From NCBI RefSeq assembly GCF_000685235.1, contig NZ_ARYH01000002.1:62001-126000 (forward strand): a stretch of 64,000 bases of DNA, read 5' to 3'. Shown in pieces: positions 28,362 to 37,796 of this stretch. The position numbers and the translations under genes are program-made. The DNA comes from Hyphomonas adhaerens MHS-3. GTDB taxonomy: Bacteria; Pseudomonadota; Alphaproteobacteria; Caulobacterales; Hyphomonadaceae. How positions within the stretch are numbered: the stretch's first letter is position 1; each line of letters starts with the position of its first letter. Under the pieces are notes generated by a model. The model had not been told where the DNA came from, did not search any database, and saw only the letters and a list, made by a program, of their open reading frames with translations.

Positions 28362-28747
28362 CCCAGCCCGATGTTCTTGGCGTGCTTCGAGCGCAGTTTG
28401 GCATAATTCGGCGCGACCATCGGGTAATCTGCCGGCAGGTTCCATCGCTCGCGGTATTCTTCTGGTGTCATCGAGTACCGGGACCGCAAGTATCGACGCA
28501 ACATCTTCAGTTTGCGGCCGTCTTCCAGGCAAATCAGGAAGTCTGGCGTGATGGACTTTGAAATTGGCACGGCCGGGGAAAGGGCTTCCGCATCCGCTGA
28601 CTCTCCGTCTGAGATGGATGAAATCGCGTCATGCACCGAACGGATCAGATCGGGCAGGTCGGAAGCCGGAACTGTATTGTGTGAAACGTAGGACGAGACG
28701 ATGTCTGTCGTCATGCCCAGCACGTCAACCTGCTTCAGTTCACCCAT
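28346..28747 (-). CDS. MucR/Ros family transcriptional regulator with degenerate zinc finger
   Basis: 133 residues. The C-terminal MucR domain is clear: ICLEDGRKLKMLRRYLRSRY (72-91) followed by SMTPEEYRERW and LPADYPMVAPNYAKLR. Typical members have histidines in the KRHLxxH segment; here the positions are Tyr86 and Arg90, so the usual zinc site is missing. The N-terminal region may oligomerise as in other MucR proteins, which bind AT-rich DNA in an H-NS-like way. The protein ends in KKKK. It is divergent from glyA across an AT-rich gap, a plausible autoregulatory site. Confidence 0.9.
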   Translation of the reverse strand: MGELKQVDVLGMTTDIVSSYVSHNTVPASDLPDLIRSVHDAISSISDGESADAEALSPAVPISKSITPDFLICLEDGRKLKMLRRYLRSRYSMTPEEYRERWNLPADYPMVAPNYAKLRSKHAKNIGLGKKKK

Positions 28748-28960
28748 CTTGCCACCACCGTTATTTTTGTAATGCTACGGTAATTGGAAACATACTGTCA
28801 CGAAGAGCACGGGAAGACCAGAAGTTCGTAAGTATTTACGCACGATTACCCATAATACACCAAACAAGATTGAGAAAACCTGGCGTCTGTTATGCGGGAT
28901 TGTCCAGTTGCGAGGGCGCGGCTCTGCGCGTAAACAGCGCACGGAAAGCAGGAGATTCCC

Positions 28961-30268
28961 ATGGCAGACACCGCCCCGACCCAACGGTTTGATACCAGCG
29001 GTTTCTTTTCAACCGGTCTTGAGGACAGCGATCCGGAAGTTTTTGCCGCGATCGGCAAGGAGCAGGGGCGCCAGCAGCACGAAATCGAGTTGATTGCTTC
29101 GGAAAACATTGTTTCCAAAGCCGTGCTTGAAGCGCAGGGGTCCGTCCTCACCAACAAATACGCCGAAGGCTACCCCGGACGCCGCTACTATGGTGGCTGT
29201 GAGTTCGTCGACATCGCCGAGAATCTCGCGATCGACCGGGCCAAGCAACTTTTCAATTGCGGGTTCGCCAATGTGCAGCCGAATTCCGGCAGCCAGGCGA
29301 ACCAGGGTGTGTTCCAGGCGGTTCTGAAGCCGGGCGATACGATCCTCGGCATGAGCCTCGATGCCGGTGGCCACCTGACCCATGGTGCCCCACCCAACCA
29401 GTCGGGAAAATGGTTCAACGCCGTTCAGTATGGCGTGCGCCGCGAGGATGACCGTATCGATTTCGAACAGGTTGAGCGCCTGGCCAAAGCACATCGTCCA
29501 CAACTGATCATTGCCGGCGGTTCCGCCTATCCGCGTGAAATCGACTTTGCCCGTTTCCGCGCAATTGCCGATGAGGTTGGTGCGATCTTCATGGTCGACA
29601 TGGCGCACTTCGCCGGCCTCGTTGCCGGCGGGGCGCATCCGAACCCGCTGGACTTTGCCGATGTGGCGACAACGACCACGCACAAGACACTGCGCGGCCC
29701 GCGCGGCGGCATGATCCTGACCAATGACGAAAAGCTGGCCAAGAAGATCAATTCAGCCATCTTCCCCGGTATTCAGGGCGGACCGCTGATGCATGTGATC
29801 GCAGCGAAGGCCGTCGCGTTCGGCGAAGCGCTCCAGCCGTCCTTCAAGGACTATGCAGCGCAAGTCGTGACCAATGCCCGCGCAATGGCCGCCGCCGCCA
29901 AGGCAAGCGGTCTGGATGTCGTGTCCGGCGGAACGGACACACATGTCGCGCTGATCGACCTGCGCCCGAAAAAGGTAACCGGCAAGGATGCGGAAGCCGC
30001 GCTCGGCCGTGCCTACATCACCTGCAACAAGAACGGTGTGCCGTTCGATCCGGAAAAGCCGACCATCACGAGCGGTATCCGTGTCGGATCACCGGCCGGT
30101 ACGACCCGTGGTTTCGGGGAAGCGGAATTCACCCAGATCGGCACATGGATCGGCGAAATCGTGGATGCTGTTGCGAGCGGTGAAAGTACGGCTACGGAAG
30201 ACCGTATCCGTGAGGACGTCAAAGCGCTTACGGCGCAGTTCCCCATTTATGGTGGCCTGGGAGGCTGA
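28961..30268 (+). CDS. glyA: Serine hydroxymethyltransferase
   Basis: PLP enzyme converting serine and tetrahydrofolate to glycine and methylene-THF. 435 residues with [24 protein letters not shown] and the PLP lysine motif [19 protein letters not shown] nine bases before the ATG fixes the start. It heads a run of same-strand genes (glyA, nrdR and the rib operon) with only a six-base gap to nrdR. Confidence 0.98.
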   Translation: MADTAPTQRFDTSGFFSTGLEDSDPEVFAAIGKEQGRQQHEIELIASENIVSKAVLEAQGSVLTNKYAEGYPGRRYYGGCEFVDIAENLAIDRAKQLFNCGFANVQPNSGSQANQGVFQAVLKPGDTILGMSLDAGGHLTHGAPPNQSGKWFNAVQYGVRREDDRIDFEQVERLAKAHRPQLIIAGGSAYPREIDFARFRAIADEVGAIFMVDMAHFAGLVAGGAHPNPLDFADVATTTTHKTLRGPRGGMILTNDEKLAKKINSAIFPGIQGGPLMHVIAAKAVAFGEALQPSFKDYAAQVVTNARAMAAAAKASGLDVVSGGTDTHVALIDLRPKKVTGKDAEAALGRAYITCNKNGVPFDPEKPTITSGIRVGSPAGTTRGFGEAEFTQIGTWIGEIVDAVASGESTATEDRIREDVKALTAQFPIYGGLGG

Positions 30269-30274
30269 TCGGGT

Positions 30275-30751
30275 TTGCGTTGTCCATTCTGCGGGTCTGA
30301 AAACACATCGGTAAAGGACAGCCGCTCGGCTGAAGACGATACCGCTGTGCGCCGCCGCAGGGTCTGTGAAAGCTGCGGCGCACGCTTCACCACGTTCGAG
30401 CGCGTCCAGCTACGTGAAGTCACGGTCGTGAAGCGTGATGGAAAACGTGTCCCGTTCGACCGGGAGCGCCTGACAAAGTCGATCACGATTGCATTGCGCA
30501 AACGTCCGGTCGACCGTGAGCAAATCGACCAGATGGTTTCGGGTATACTGAGGAAGCTGGAAAGCGCGGGAGAGCCGGAGGTTGCGTCCAATGATGTGGG
30601 CGAGCTCGCGATGGAAGCGCTCCGCATGGTCGATCCGGTCGGCTATGTCCGGTTTGCCAGCGTCTACAAGGATTTTCGTGATCCAAGCGATTTCGCGCAG
30701 TTCATAGAGAAGGCCGCTCTCGAGGACGAAGAGGACCTCGAAGACGAATGA
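30275..30751 (+). CDS. nrdR: Transcriptional repressor NrdR
   Basis: Represses ribonucleotide reductase genes in response to dATP/ATP. 158 residues with an N-terminal zinc ribbon (CPFC at 3-6 and CESCGARF) and an ATP-cone domain (about 50-140, [14 protein letters not shown]). Initiation is at TTG, because the family N-terminus is MRCPFC and no ATG/GTG lies there. A GGGAGG site sits upstream inside glyA. ATGA overlap with the next gene couples it to riboflavin synthesis, the usual nrdR-rib order in Alphaproteobacteria. Confidence 0.95.
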   Translation: MRCPFCGSENTSVKDSRSAEDDTAVRRRRVCESCGARFTTFERVQLREVTVVKRDGKRVPFDRERLTKSITIALRKRPVDREQIDQMVSGILRKLESAGEPEVASNDVGELAMEALRMVDPVGYVRFASVYKDFRDPSDFAQFIEKAALEDEEDLEDE

Positions 30752-31395
30752 GTAGCGTGCGGGTCACGCTGAAGCTCGCCACATCGCTGGACGCGCGCAT
30801 TGCTCTTGCCGATGGGACGAGCCGGTGGATCACGTCCAGTGAATCCCGTGCTCGCGGACACGAGCTGCGTGCGTCGCATGACGCCATCCTTGTCGGTATC
30901 GGTACGGTCCTTGCGGACGATCCCTTGCTGACGGCGCGCACGGTGCCCATGCCGAAGAAACAACCTGTCCGCATCGTGGCCGATTCCAATGGCCGCACGC
31001 CGCTCAGTTCGCGGCTTGTTCAGTCTGTTTCGAGTGGCCGGGTGGTCGTGGCCACGAATGGCCAGCCACAGGATTTCCTGACGCGAAGTGGTGTTGAAGT
31101 GTGGCGTTGCGGCAATGGCGTGCGCATGGATGTGCAGGATTTGCTGCGCCGGGCATCAGCGGAAGGGATTTCTTCGCTGTTGATTGAAGGTGGCGGCACA
31201 TTGGCGGCAAGCTTCATCCGTGCCGGCCTCGTCAACGAAATCGCCTGGTTTGTGGCGCCGATCCTGATTGGCGGCGACGGTTTGCCAGCCCTGGGGGGGC
31301 TCGGGCTGCAAAACCTGTCGGATGCGACACGGTGGAAACCTGTCGCGACGGAACGCATTGGGGATGACGTTCTGAACACTTATGTTCGTTCTTAG
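30748..31395 (+). CDS. RibD C-terminal reductase domain protein (deaminase domain absent)
   Basis: 215 residues corresponding only to the 5-amino-6-(5-phosphoribosylamino)uracil reductase half of RibD. Visible motifs are [47 protein letters not shown] and [13 protein letters not shown]. The CMP/dCMP-type zinc deaminase domain (HAE...PCxxxGxxPPC) that normally precedes it is missing, since the gene begins directly at the reductase fold and overlaps nrdR by four bases. The deaminase must be encoded elsewhere. It occupies the ribD slot of the riboflavin operon. Confidence 0.88.
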   Translation: MSSVRVTLKLATSLDARIALADGTSRWITSSESRARGHELRASHDAILVGIGTVLADDPLLTARTVPMPKKQPVRIVADSNGRTPLSSRLVQSVSSGRVVVATNGQPQDFLTRSGVEVWRCGNGVRMDVQDLLRRASAEGISSLLIEGGGTLAASFIRAGLVNEIAWFVAPILIGGDGLPALGGLGLQNLSDATRWKPVATERIGDDVLNTYVRS

Positions 31396-31419
31396 CAAAA
31401 GTCTTCCGAAGGTCTTCCC

Positions 31420-32040
31420 ATGTTCACAGGTCTCGTCACTGACGTCGGTAAAGTCCGGAAGGCAGAACATCGCAATGGCCTTACCCGGTTCGAAGTCGAG
31501 AGCGGCTACCCGCTGGACGACATCGCCATGGGCGCATCGATCATGCACTCCGGTGTTTGCCTGACGGTCGTCGACATGGGGCAGGGAGAACGCGGCGCCT
31601 GGTTCGCTGTCGAAGCCATTCCGGAGACGCTGGCGAAGACTGTTCTCGGAGACTGGAACGAAGGCGCACGGGTCAACCTGGAGCAAAGCCTCAAGCTGGG
31701 TGACGAATTGGGCGGGCATTTCGTGTTCGGCCACGTCGATGGCGTCGGAGAAATCGTTTCCATCGAGGACGAGGGGCAGAGCCGCCGGATCACAATCCGG
31801 CCGCCCGCCGACATCGCCCGGTATTTTGCAACCAAGGGGTCTGCAGCAGTGAACGGCGTTTCGCTCACTGTGGCGAACGCCTTGCCGAATGGTGACTTCC
31901 AGGTCGCCGTTATTCCACACACATGGGAGGTGACCACACTGGCCGAACTACAGCCGGGCAGCCGTGTGAACCTTGAGATAGATATGCTGGCGCGGTACGT
32001 CGCCCGCATGATCGGTGCAGACGCACCGGAAGGGCAGTAA
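31420..32040 (+). CDS. ribE: Riboflavin synthase, alpha subunit
   Basis: Dismutates lumazine to riboflavin. 206 residues made of two homologous beta-barrel halves ([12 protein letters not shown] at 1 and [16 protein letters not shown] near 100). The catalytic MFTG N-terminus sets the start at 31420. Conserved GVCLTV and NGVSLTV segments mark the two lumazine sites. Third gene of the rib set; the gap to the next gene is six bases. Confidence 0.97.
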   Translation: MFTGLVTDVGKVRKAEHRNGLTRFEVESGYPLDDIAMGASIMHSGVCLTVVDMGQGERGAWFAVEAIPETLAKTVLGDWNEGARVNLEQSLKLGDELGGHFVFGHVDGVGEIVSIEDEGQSRRITIRPPADIARYFATKGSAAVNGVSLTVANALPNGDFQVAVIPHTWEVTTLAELQPGSRVNLEIDMLARYVARMIGADAPEGQ

Positions 32041-32046
32041 AAAACA

Positions 32047-33174
32047 ATGTCAGACGACTTCAAGCACGCGATCTCCTCGATCGACGAGATCATCGAGGAT
32101 GCCCGTAACGGGCGGATGTTCATTCTGGTCGACGCAGAAGACCGGGAGAATGAAGGCGACCTCATCATTCCGGCGACTTTTGCGACTCCGGAACAGGTCA
32201 ACTTCATGGCCCGGCATGGCCGGGGGCTGATCTGTCTCGCCATGACTCAGGAGCGTGCGCACACGCTCAATCTCGACATGATGACCCGGAATAACCGGGA
32301 AAGCATGGGCACCGCCTTCACCGTCTCGATCGAGGCGAAAGAGGGCGTGACGACCGGCATTTCCGCGCATGATCGCGCCAAGACCATTGCGGTCGCTATC
32401 GACCCGACCAGGGATTGTGACGACATCGTCTCGCCGGGGCACGTGTTCCCGCTGGTCGCCAAGGATGGCGGCACGCTGGTGCGGGCGGGCCATACCGAGG
32501 CCGCTGTCGATATCTCCCGCATGGCGGGCCTCTACCCGTCGGGCGTAATTTGCGAGATCATGAACGAAGACGGTTCCATGGCCCGTCTGCCAGACCTCGT
32601 CGCCTTTGCGCAGCTGCACAATCTCAAGATCGGCACGATTGCAGACCTGATTGCCTGGCGCCGCCAGAATGACCGCTTCCTGGAGCGCCGGGTCGAGGCG
32701 CCTCTGGAGTCGGCTTATGGCGATGGATTCCGGACCGTCTGTTTCCGCAATGTGCTGGATAACTCGGAACATATCGCCATCGTTCACGGCACGATAACAC
32801 CGGATTCGACGACGCTGGTCCGGGTTCACCGGACCGATGTGCTTGCGGATATCCTGGGAGAACGTGGCCCAAGGCAAGGTCTGGTCGAGAAAGCCATGCG
32901 TATCATCGCCAAGGCTGAAGAGCCGGGTGTGATCGTTTTCGTGAATACGATGCAGCCCAATGCGATTGCGGAGCGTATGGGCCTCAAGTCATCCACACCC
33001 AAGGATCCGACGGCGCCGCTGCGGGAGTATGGGATTGGCGCACAGATCCTAAGGGAACTGGGCGTGCGCAAAATGATTTTCCTGTCCGATACGCAGCCCA
33101 CCCGCGTTGCAGGGCTTGACGGATACGGCATGACGATAGAGGGGTGGCGCCGCCTCAACGAGGAGACAAACTGA
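32047..33174 (+). CDS. ribB: 3,4-dihydroxy-2-butanone-4-phosphate synthase with degenerate GTP cyclohydrolase II domain (RibBX type)
   Basis: 375 residues. The N-terminal DHBP synthase domain (about 5-205) is intact: [22 protein letters not shown] and [14 protein letters not shown]. The C-terminal domain (about 215-370) has the GTP cyclohydrolase II fold by length and spacing. However, it lacks the zinc cysteines of the CDCG region, where [15 protein letters not shown] is found, so it is unlikely to open GTP. Such RibBX proteins are known in Proteobacteria. A separate active RibA is expected elsewhere. Confidence 0.9.
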   Translation: MSDDFKHAISSIDEIIEDARNGRMFILVDAEDRENEGDLIIPATFATPEQVNFMARHGRGLICLAMTQERAHTLNLDMMTRNNRESMGTAFTVSIEAKEGVTTGISAHDRAKTIAVAIDPTRDCDDIVSPGHVFPLVAKDGGTLVRAGHTEAAVDISRMAGLYPSGVICEIMNEDGSMARLPDLVAFAQLHNLKIGTIADLIAWRRQNDRFLERRVEAPLESAYGDGFRTVCFRNVLDNSEHIAIVHGTITPDSTTLVRVHRTDVLADILGERGPRQGLVEKAMRIIAKAEEPGVIVFVNTMQPNAIAERMGLKSSTPKDPTAPLREYGIGAQILRELGVRKMIFLSDTQPTRVAGLDGYGMTIEGWRRLNEETN

Positions 33175-33602
33175 TGGCTGACCGGGTCCTGATAGCGGTT
33201 TCGCACTATTACAAACATATTTCCGAAGAGATGCTGGCTGGCGCGATGGAAGTGCTGGAAGCAGCCGACGCGAAAGTCACCGTCATGGAAGTCCCCGGCG
33301 CGTTTGAATTGCCGGGACTGATCGCGATGGGCGCGGATTCCGGCCGTTTTGATGGTGCGATCGCGCTTGGCTGCGTGATCCGTGGTGAGACCACGCATTA
33401 CGATTATGTTTGCGGTGAGAGCGCGCGTGGCCTGATGGACCTCATCGTCAACCGCCGCCAGGCTATCGGTTACGGCATCCTGACCGTGGAGAACGAAGAG
33501 CAGGCGCTGGCCCGTGCAGACCGCAAGCGCGGCAACAAGGGCGCCGATGCTGCCAATGCCTGTCTTTCGATGATCAAATTCCGCAAGGAACTCATTCGTT
33601 GA
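33174..33602 (+). CDS. ribH: 6,7-dimethyl-8-ribityllumazine synthase
   Basis: 142-residue penultimate enzyme of riboflavin synthesis. The substrate-binding EVPGAFELPG (about 42-51) and GCVIRGETTHYDYV with the catalytic histidine (about 65-80) are present. The start overlaps the ribB stop by one base (TGATG), so translation is coupled. Its stop overlaps the nusB start (TTGA). Confidence 0.97.
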   Translation: MADRVLIAVSHYYKHISEEMLAGAMEVLEAADAKVTVMEVPGAFELPGLIAMGADSGRFDGAIALGCVIRGETTHYDYVCGESARGLMDLIVNRRQAIGYGILTVENEEQALARADRKRGNKGADAANACLSMIKFRKELIR

Positions 33603-34066
33603 GCGATCAGAATTTTCCTTTTGAAGTCACCCGCGCTCGCCGGGCGGGGGCGCGCCTTGCGGCAGTGCAGGCGCTCTACGCCATGGAGCAGACCGGCAAA
33701 TCGGCGCGCGAGACAATTCGTGCCTTCATGGAAGACAAACTTGGCATCGGCCCGAATGAGGAGCCGGTGGAAGAGGCGGATCCGGATCTCTTCAAGTCGA
33801 TCGTCAATGGCGTGGTCGACAATCAGGCGACAATCGACAAGGCCATCCTGAAGCGTTTGGCCTCAGGCTGGAAACTGACGCGCCTCGACGCCACCATGCG
33901 CGCACTGCTTCGCGCGGGTGCCGGCGAATTCATTGTTCACCAACACCTCTCGCATGCTGTGATCATGGACGAGTATGTGTCTCTCGCGCATGATTTTTTT
34001 GAAGAGTCCGAAGCAAAATTCGCCAATGCCGTGCTGGACAATGTCGGGAAAGATTTGCGCGCCTAA
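33599..34066 (+). CDS. nusB: Transcription antitermination factor NusB
   Basis: 155-residue RNA-binding component of the rRNA antitermination complex. The arginine-rich N-terminal RARRAGARLAAVQALYAMEQ and the second-half motif LTRLDATMRALLRAGAGEFI are typical. Initiation at TTG, overlapping the ribH stop, is inferred because no ATG/GTG is suitably placed. ribH-nusB linkage is common in bacteria. Its stop overlaps that of the convergent epoxide hydrolase. Confidence 0.95.
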   Translation: MSDQNFPFEVTRARRAGARLAAVQALYAMEQTGKSARETIRAFMEDKLGIGPNEEPVEEADPDLFKSIVNGVVDNQATIDKAILKRLASGWKLTRLDATMRALLRAGAGEFIVHQHLSHAVIMDEYVSLAHDFFEESEAKFANAVLDNVGKDLRA

Positions 34067-35232
34067 TCGAGTTTGCGTGCCCAGGTCCTGACTTCGTCTA
34101 CGAACAGGGACGGCTTTTCCATCGCTGCAAAGTGCCCGCCTTTCGGCATGTCACGCCAATGCGCCAGATTGTAGGCGCGCCGGACCCAACTGTGCGGCGG
34201 GGCCGTATAGACCTTCTCTCCGGGAAAATTCGCAAAACCGGTTGGCGTTTCACAGCGCGCACCTTCCGGCAGCTGCACGCCACCTTCCTGGAAGAGCGCG
34301 TTGTAGTACCAGACGCTGGTCGCAATGGCGTCGTTCACCAGGTAAATCATCACATTGGTCAGCAACTGGTCTCGTGTGTAGACGGAATAAAGGTCGCTGT
34401 CGCGCAGGTCTGACCAGCCGTGGAACTTTTCGATGATCCATGCCGCCGTGCCGACAGGTGAGTCCATGAGCGCCATGGCGAGCGTCTGCGGTTTTGTGGC
34501 CTGTTCCATGAAATAAGCGCCTTCGGCCTGCATGGCGCCTTGCATATGGGCCAGCCAGTCGGCTTCTTCCTCCGTATCCGGAGTGGGCGGTGTCGGGCGG
34601 AAGCCGATCATGTTCAGGTGAATGGCCCGGCAGCCGCCCTGCTTGTCGTGCGTTCCGTGGTTCATGCCAAGCCACGAAGTGACCAGCCCGCCCCAGTCGC
34701 CGCCCTGTGCGAGGTAGGTCTTGTAGCCGAGCACCTCCCGCATCAGCTCATCCCACAGCGCAGCCGTGGCGCGCTGGCCCATCGGAGACGCCGGCTTGTC
34801 CGAAAAGGCGTAGCCGGGAAGGCTGGGGATCACGATATCGAAGGCATCGGCGGCGTCGCCGCCATGTTTCGACGGGAAGGCAAGCGGTTCGATCGCGTCC
34901 CAGAACTCGAAGAAGGAGCCGGGCCAGCCATGTGTCAGCAGGAGCGGACGCTTGCCTTCGGCTTCTCCGACCACGTGGACGAAATGAATATCCATTCCGC
35001 CGACCTCGGCCTTGAAGCTCGGGAATTTGTTCAGCAGGTCTTCCTGCGCGCGCCAGTCATAATCGTTCAGCCAGTATTTGCAGAGGTCCTGCAGCACCGG
35101 AGTGGACATGCCATAGGCAAAGCCTTGCTCGTTCTCCGGGGCGGGGAACCACCGGTAAGCCGAAACCCGTTCGCGGATTGCGGCGAGCTTTGAGTCTGAA
35201 ACGGAGATGTTAAACGGGCGTACCTGGCTCAT
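34063..35232 (-). CDS. Epoxide hydrolase with EHN domain (microsomal/juvenile-hormone type)
   Basis: 389 residues. The N-terminal EHN lid-associated domain (about 1-100) is followed by an alpha/beta hydrolase with oxyanion motif HGWPG (about 120), nucleophile Asp in GGDWGGLVTSW and catalytic His in MPKGGHFAAMEKP. It has no signal peptide. AGGAGG precedes the ATG. It would convert epoxides to diols; natural substrates cannot be read, though a role in detoxifying monooxygenase products fits the CYP153 gene 7 kb away (inference). Confidence 0.9.
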   Translation of the reverse strand: MSQVRPFNISVSDSKLAAIRERVSAYRWFPAPENEQGFAYGMSTPVLQDLCKYWLNDYDWRAQEDLLNKFPSFKAEVGGMDIHFVHVVGEAEGKRPLLLTHGWPGSFFEFWDAIEPLAFPSKHGGDAADAFDIVIPSLPGYAFSDKPASPMGQRATAALWDELMREVLGYKTYLAQGGDWGGLVTSWLGMNHGTHDKQGGCRAIHLNMIGFRPTPPTPDTEEEADWLAHMQGAMQAEGAYFMEQATKPQTLAMALMDSPVGTAAWIIEKFHGWSDLRDSDLYSVYTRDQLLTNVMIYLVNDAIATSVWYYNALFQEGGVQLPEGARCETPTGFANFPGEKVYTAPPHSWVRRAYNLAHWRDMPKGGHFAAMEKPSLFVDEVRTWARKLD

Positions 35233-35296
35233 GAGGGTCCTCCTGCAGGGCGGACCCTAACCTGAAGGCACAACCGGCGCGAGCGTTGACCCGGCG

Positions 35297-35638
35297 TCAG
35301 ATAGAAAAGCTGGTTCCGCAGCCACAGGCAGCGGTCGCATTTGGATTGTTGATCTTGAATGCGGCGCCGATCAGTTCGGTCGAAAAATCGATTTCGGAAC
35401 CGGCGAGGAATTCCAGGCTCATCTCATCGATCAGGACCTTCGCGCCGTCGCGTTCGATGAGGCGGTCATCCGGATTCGCCTCGGAGGCGAAATCGAACTT
35501 GTACGAAAAGCCTGAACAGCCGCCGCCTTCGACGGAGACGCGCAGATAGTCTGCACCGTCCTGTTTGGCCAGAATCGCATTAATGCGCTTGGCAGCCGAA
35601 GCGGTAAGGGTCACATCAGGGTCGGTCATCGTGCTCAT
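35297..35638 (-). CDS. erpA: Iron-sulfur cluster insertion protein ErpA/IscA family
   Basis: 113-residue A-type carrier. Three cluster-ligand cysteines are present: one in EGGGCSGFSY and two in the C-terminal CGCGTSF. The start at 35638 (MSTMTDPDV) is chosen because the longer frame reads into the divergent dgt gene; ATG at 35629 is an alternative. The dgt start lies 27 bases away on the other strand, so promoters overlap. Confidence 0.93.
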   Translation of the reverse strand: MSTMTDPDVTLTASAAKRINAILAKQDGADYLRVSVEGGGCSGFSYKFDFASEANPDDRLIERDGAKVLIDEMSLEFLAGSEIDFSTELIGAAFKINNPNATAACGCGTSFSI

Positions 35639-35665
35639 GACCCATAGATAGGGACGTTTGGACCA

Positions 35666-36838
35666 ATGGAAAAGAGAGCGGTGTATGCAACGCGCCATGA
35701 AGACAGCCGGGGCCGCTATCACGATGAGGCCCCGTCCGCTACGCGTACGCCGTTCCAGCGTGACCGCGACCGCATCATTCACTCCACCGCATTCCGGCGC
35801 CTGAAGCAGAAAACACAGGTCTTTGTGGCGCATGAGGGCGACCATTTTCGCACCCGGCTGACCCATTCACTGGAAGTGGCGCAGATCGCGCGCAGCATCG
35901 CCCGCACCCTGAGGCTCGATGAAGACCTCGCCGAAGCCATGGCACTAGCCCATGATATCGGTCATCCGCCGTTCGGCCATGCGGGGGAAGACCAGCTGGA
36001 CGCGTGCATGCAGCCTTATGATGGCTTCGATCACAACGCCCAGACCCTGCGCGTCGTCACCCGGCTGGAAGTCCGGTATCCGGGGTTCGACGGCCTGAAC
36101 CTGACATGGGAAATGCTTGAGGGGCTCGTGAAGCACAATGGTCCGTTGATCGGTGCCGATACGCACATTGCGGACCTGCCAGCCGCATTCCGGGAGTTTT
36201 CCCGAATCGAGGACCTTGAGCTTGACCAGTTCGCAGGGCCAGAAGCCCAGGTTGCGGCGCTTTCGGACGATATCGCCTACAACAACCACGACATTGACGA
36301 CGGGATCGCCGCAGGCCTTTTCACGATCCAGGAACTGATGGAACTGCCCATTGTCGGAGACGTATTCCGCGGTGTGAAAATAGAATATCCGCACCTAACG
36401 GATCGGATGGTCACTTATGAGGCTGTGCGGCAGCTGATCGGCATCTGGATCAATGATCTGGTGGACGAAACCCGCCGGCGGGTGAAACGCCTGCAGCCGG
36501 CAAGTGCTGCGGAGGTCCGTGCCCTTGGGGAACCGCTGGTCGGGTTCAGCGATGAGCTGGCGGACAAGCAGCGTGCGCTGCGGGCGTTCCTGTTTGAGCG
36601 CATGTACAAGCACTACAAAGTGAACCGGATGCGGTCCAAGGCGAAACGGATCCTCGCCGAGCTGTTCGAGGGGTTCACAGCTGAACCGCAAACCCTGCCG
36701 GCCCCCTGGCGTCAGGACGCAACGCAGGCCGACACGTTCCGCCGGGCGCGGATCGTTTGCGACTACATTGCCGGCATGACGGATGGCTATGCCATTGAGG
36801 AGCACGGGCGGCTCTGCGATCTCACCCGGTTGGGGTAA
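35666..36838 (+). CDS. dgt: Deoxyguanosinetriphosphate triphosphohydrolase-like protein
   Basis: 390-residue HD-domain dNTP triphosphohydrolase, alphaproteobacterial short type. Metal ligands appear as H in RLTHSLEVAQIARSI and the HD pair in LAHDIGHPPFGHAGED (about 85-105). FRRLKQKTQVF and the downstream DDIAYNNHDIDDG motif are conserved. It starts the dgt-SPOR-nagZ-scpA-scpB block; argS, often present in this block, is absent here. Confidence 0.93.
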   Translation: MEKRAVYATRHEDSRGRYHDEAPSATRTPFQRDRDRIIHSTAFRRLKQKTQVFVAHEGDHFRTRLTHSLEVAQIARSIARTLRLDEDLAEAMALAHDIGHPPFGHAGEDQLDACMQPYDGFDHNAQTLRVVTRLEVRYPGFDGLNLTWEMLEGLVKHNGPLIGADTHIADLPAAFREFSRIEDLELDQFAGPEAQVAALSDDIAYNNHDIDDGIAAGLFTIQELMELPIVGDVFRGVKIEYPHLTDRMVTYEAVRQLIGIWINDLVDETRRRVKRLQPASAAEVRALGEPLVGFSDELADKQRALRAFLFERMYKHYKVNRMRSKAKRILAELFEGFTAEPQTLPAPWRQDATQADTFRRARIVCDYIAGMTDGYAIEEHGRLCDLTRLG

Positions 36839-36968
36839 CCCACCGGAATCTGCTGCAGGAACTGCGGATATCCCTGTCATTGCAGTGCCGGGACGGACGG
36901 CTGTTCAATCGCCGTTAACGAAACAGGCTTAAAAATTAACCTCGGGAAAAAGACTGAAGGGACGATTC

Positions 36969-37796
36969 ATGAGCCGCTATCGTTACGGCGCCGATGAGGG
37001 GTCGCCATTCGAAGATGATTACCGCGGATTCGATATTCGCGACGACGAGACGGCGCGCGGACCGCTGATTCTGGCGCTGGCGATCGGCGTGCTGCTGGTA
37101 TTCGGCGCGGTGGTTTGGAACACGTACCGGCAGGGCGTTCGCTCCAATGGTGGTGGTCTGCCCAGCGTGATCGCCGATGCGCAGCCCTACAAACGCGTTC
37201 CCGAGGATCGCGGCGGCCTTGAGGTGCGCGACACGGACAAGCGATTCTACGACCAAATGGACGCGTCTGAACGCATCCCGGACCTCGCCAATCTCGACGG
37301 TGGCGACGAAGCGGACATGCTGCAGGGCGGCCCGCCGATCGACCTGCGCCCAAATGACGACGAAATGGACGGCAGCGATCCCGACAATGGCATGCCGAAC
37401 GCGGTCGCTGACGAAGTTGCTGAACTGGCGGACCTCAGCCGTCCGGACCGGCAGATCGAATCAGCGCCGCTCACGCCGATGCCGGCGCCCCGGGCTGCGC
37501 CGCCGCGGCCGCGTGAAGTGGCGCCTCAGTTTGCCTTCAGTGACAGCGGCACATACATGGTCCAGGTTGCGGCGTTCCGGACGCAGGACGCTGCAGAGGC
37601 CGAGTGGCGCAAGTCTTCCACCGAGCACCCGGATCTGTTCCGGGGCGCCGGAAAACGCATCCAGCGGGCAGATCTCGGCGCCAAGGGTGTGTTCTACCGC
37701 TTGCGCGTGGGGGGATTTAGCCAAAAAACAGAGGCCGACGCCTTCTGCGACGCGCTAAAGGCGGAAGGCGACAACTGTATTGTGGTGACCGGATAG
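36969..37796 (+). CDS. SPOR domain-containing inner-membrane protein
   Basis: 275 residues: short cytoplasmic N-terminus, one membrane helix (about 35-53, LILALAIGVLLVFGAVVW), a long proline/acidic periplasmic linker (60-190) and a C-terminal SPOR domain (about 195-275, TYMVQVAAFRTQDAAEAEW...YRLRVGGFSQKTEADAFC). SPOR domains bind denuded septal glycan strands, so a division or peptidoglycan role is likely. GAAGGG lies before the ATG. Its stop overlaps the nagZ start by one base. Confidence 0.93.
   Translation: MSRYRYGADEGSPFEDDYRGFDIRDDETARGPLILALAIGVLLVFGAVVWNTYRQGVRSNGGGLPSVIADAQPYKRVPEDRGGLEVRDTDKRFYDQMDASERIPDLANLDGGDEADMLQGGPPIDLRPNDDEMDGSDPDNGMPNAVADEVAELADLSRPDRQIESAPLTPMPAPRAAPPRPREVAPQFAFSDSGTYMVQVAAFRTQDAAEAEWRKSSTEHPDLFRGAGKRIQRADLGAKGVFYRLRVGGFSQKTEADAFCDALKAEGDNCIVVTG

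Noticed and set aside
36916-36940. TTAA motifs resembling a CtrA site before the SPOR gene
   Set aside because: Spacings between TTAA units are 10 and 3 bases, not the required 7.
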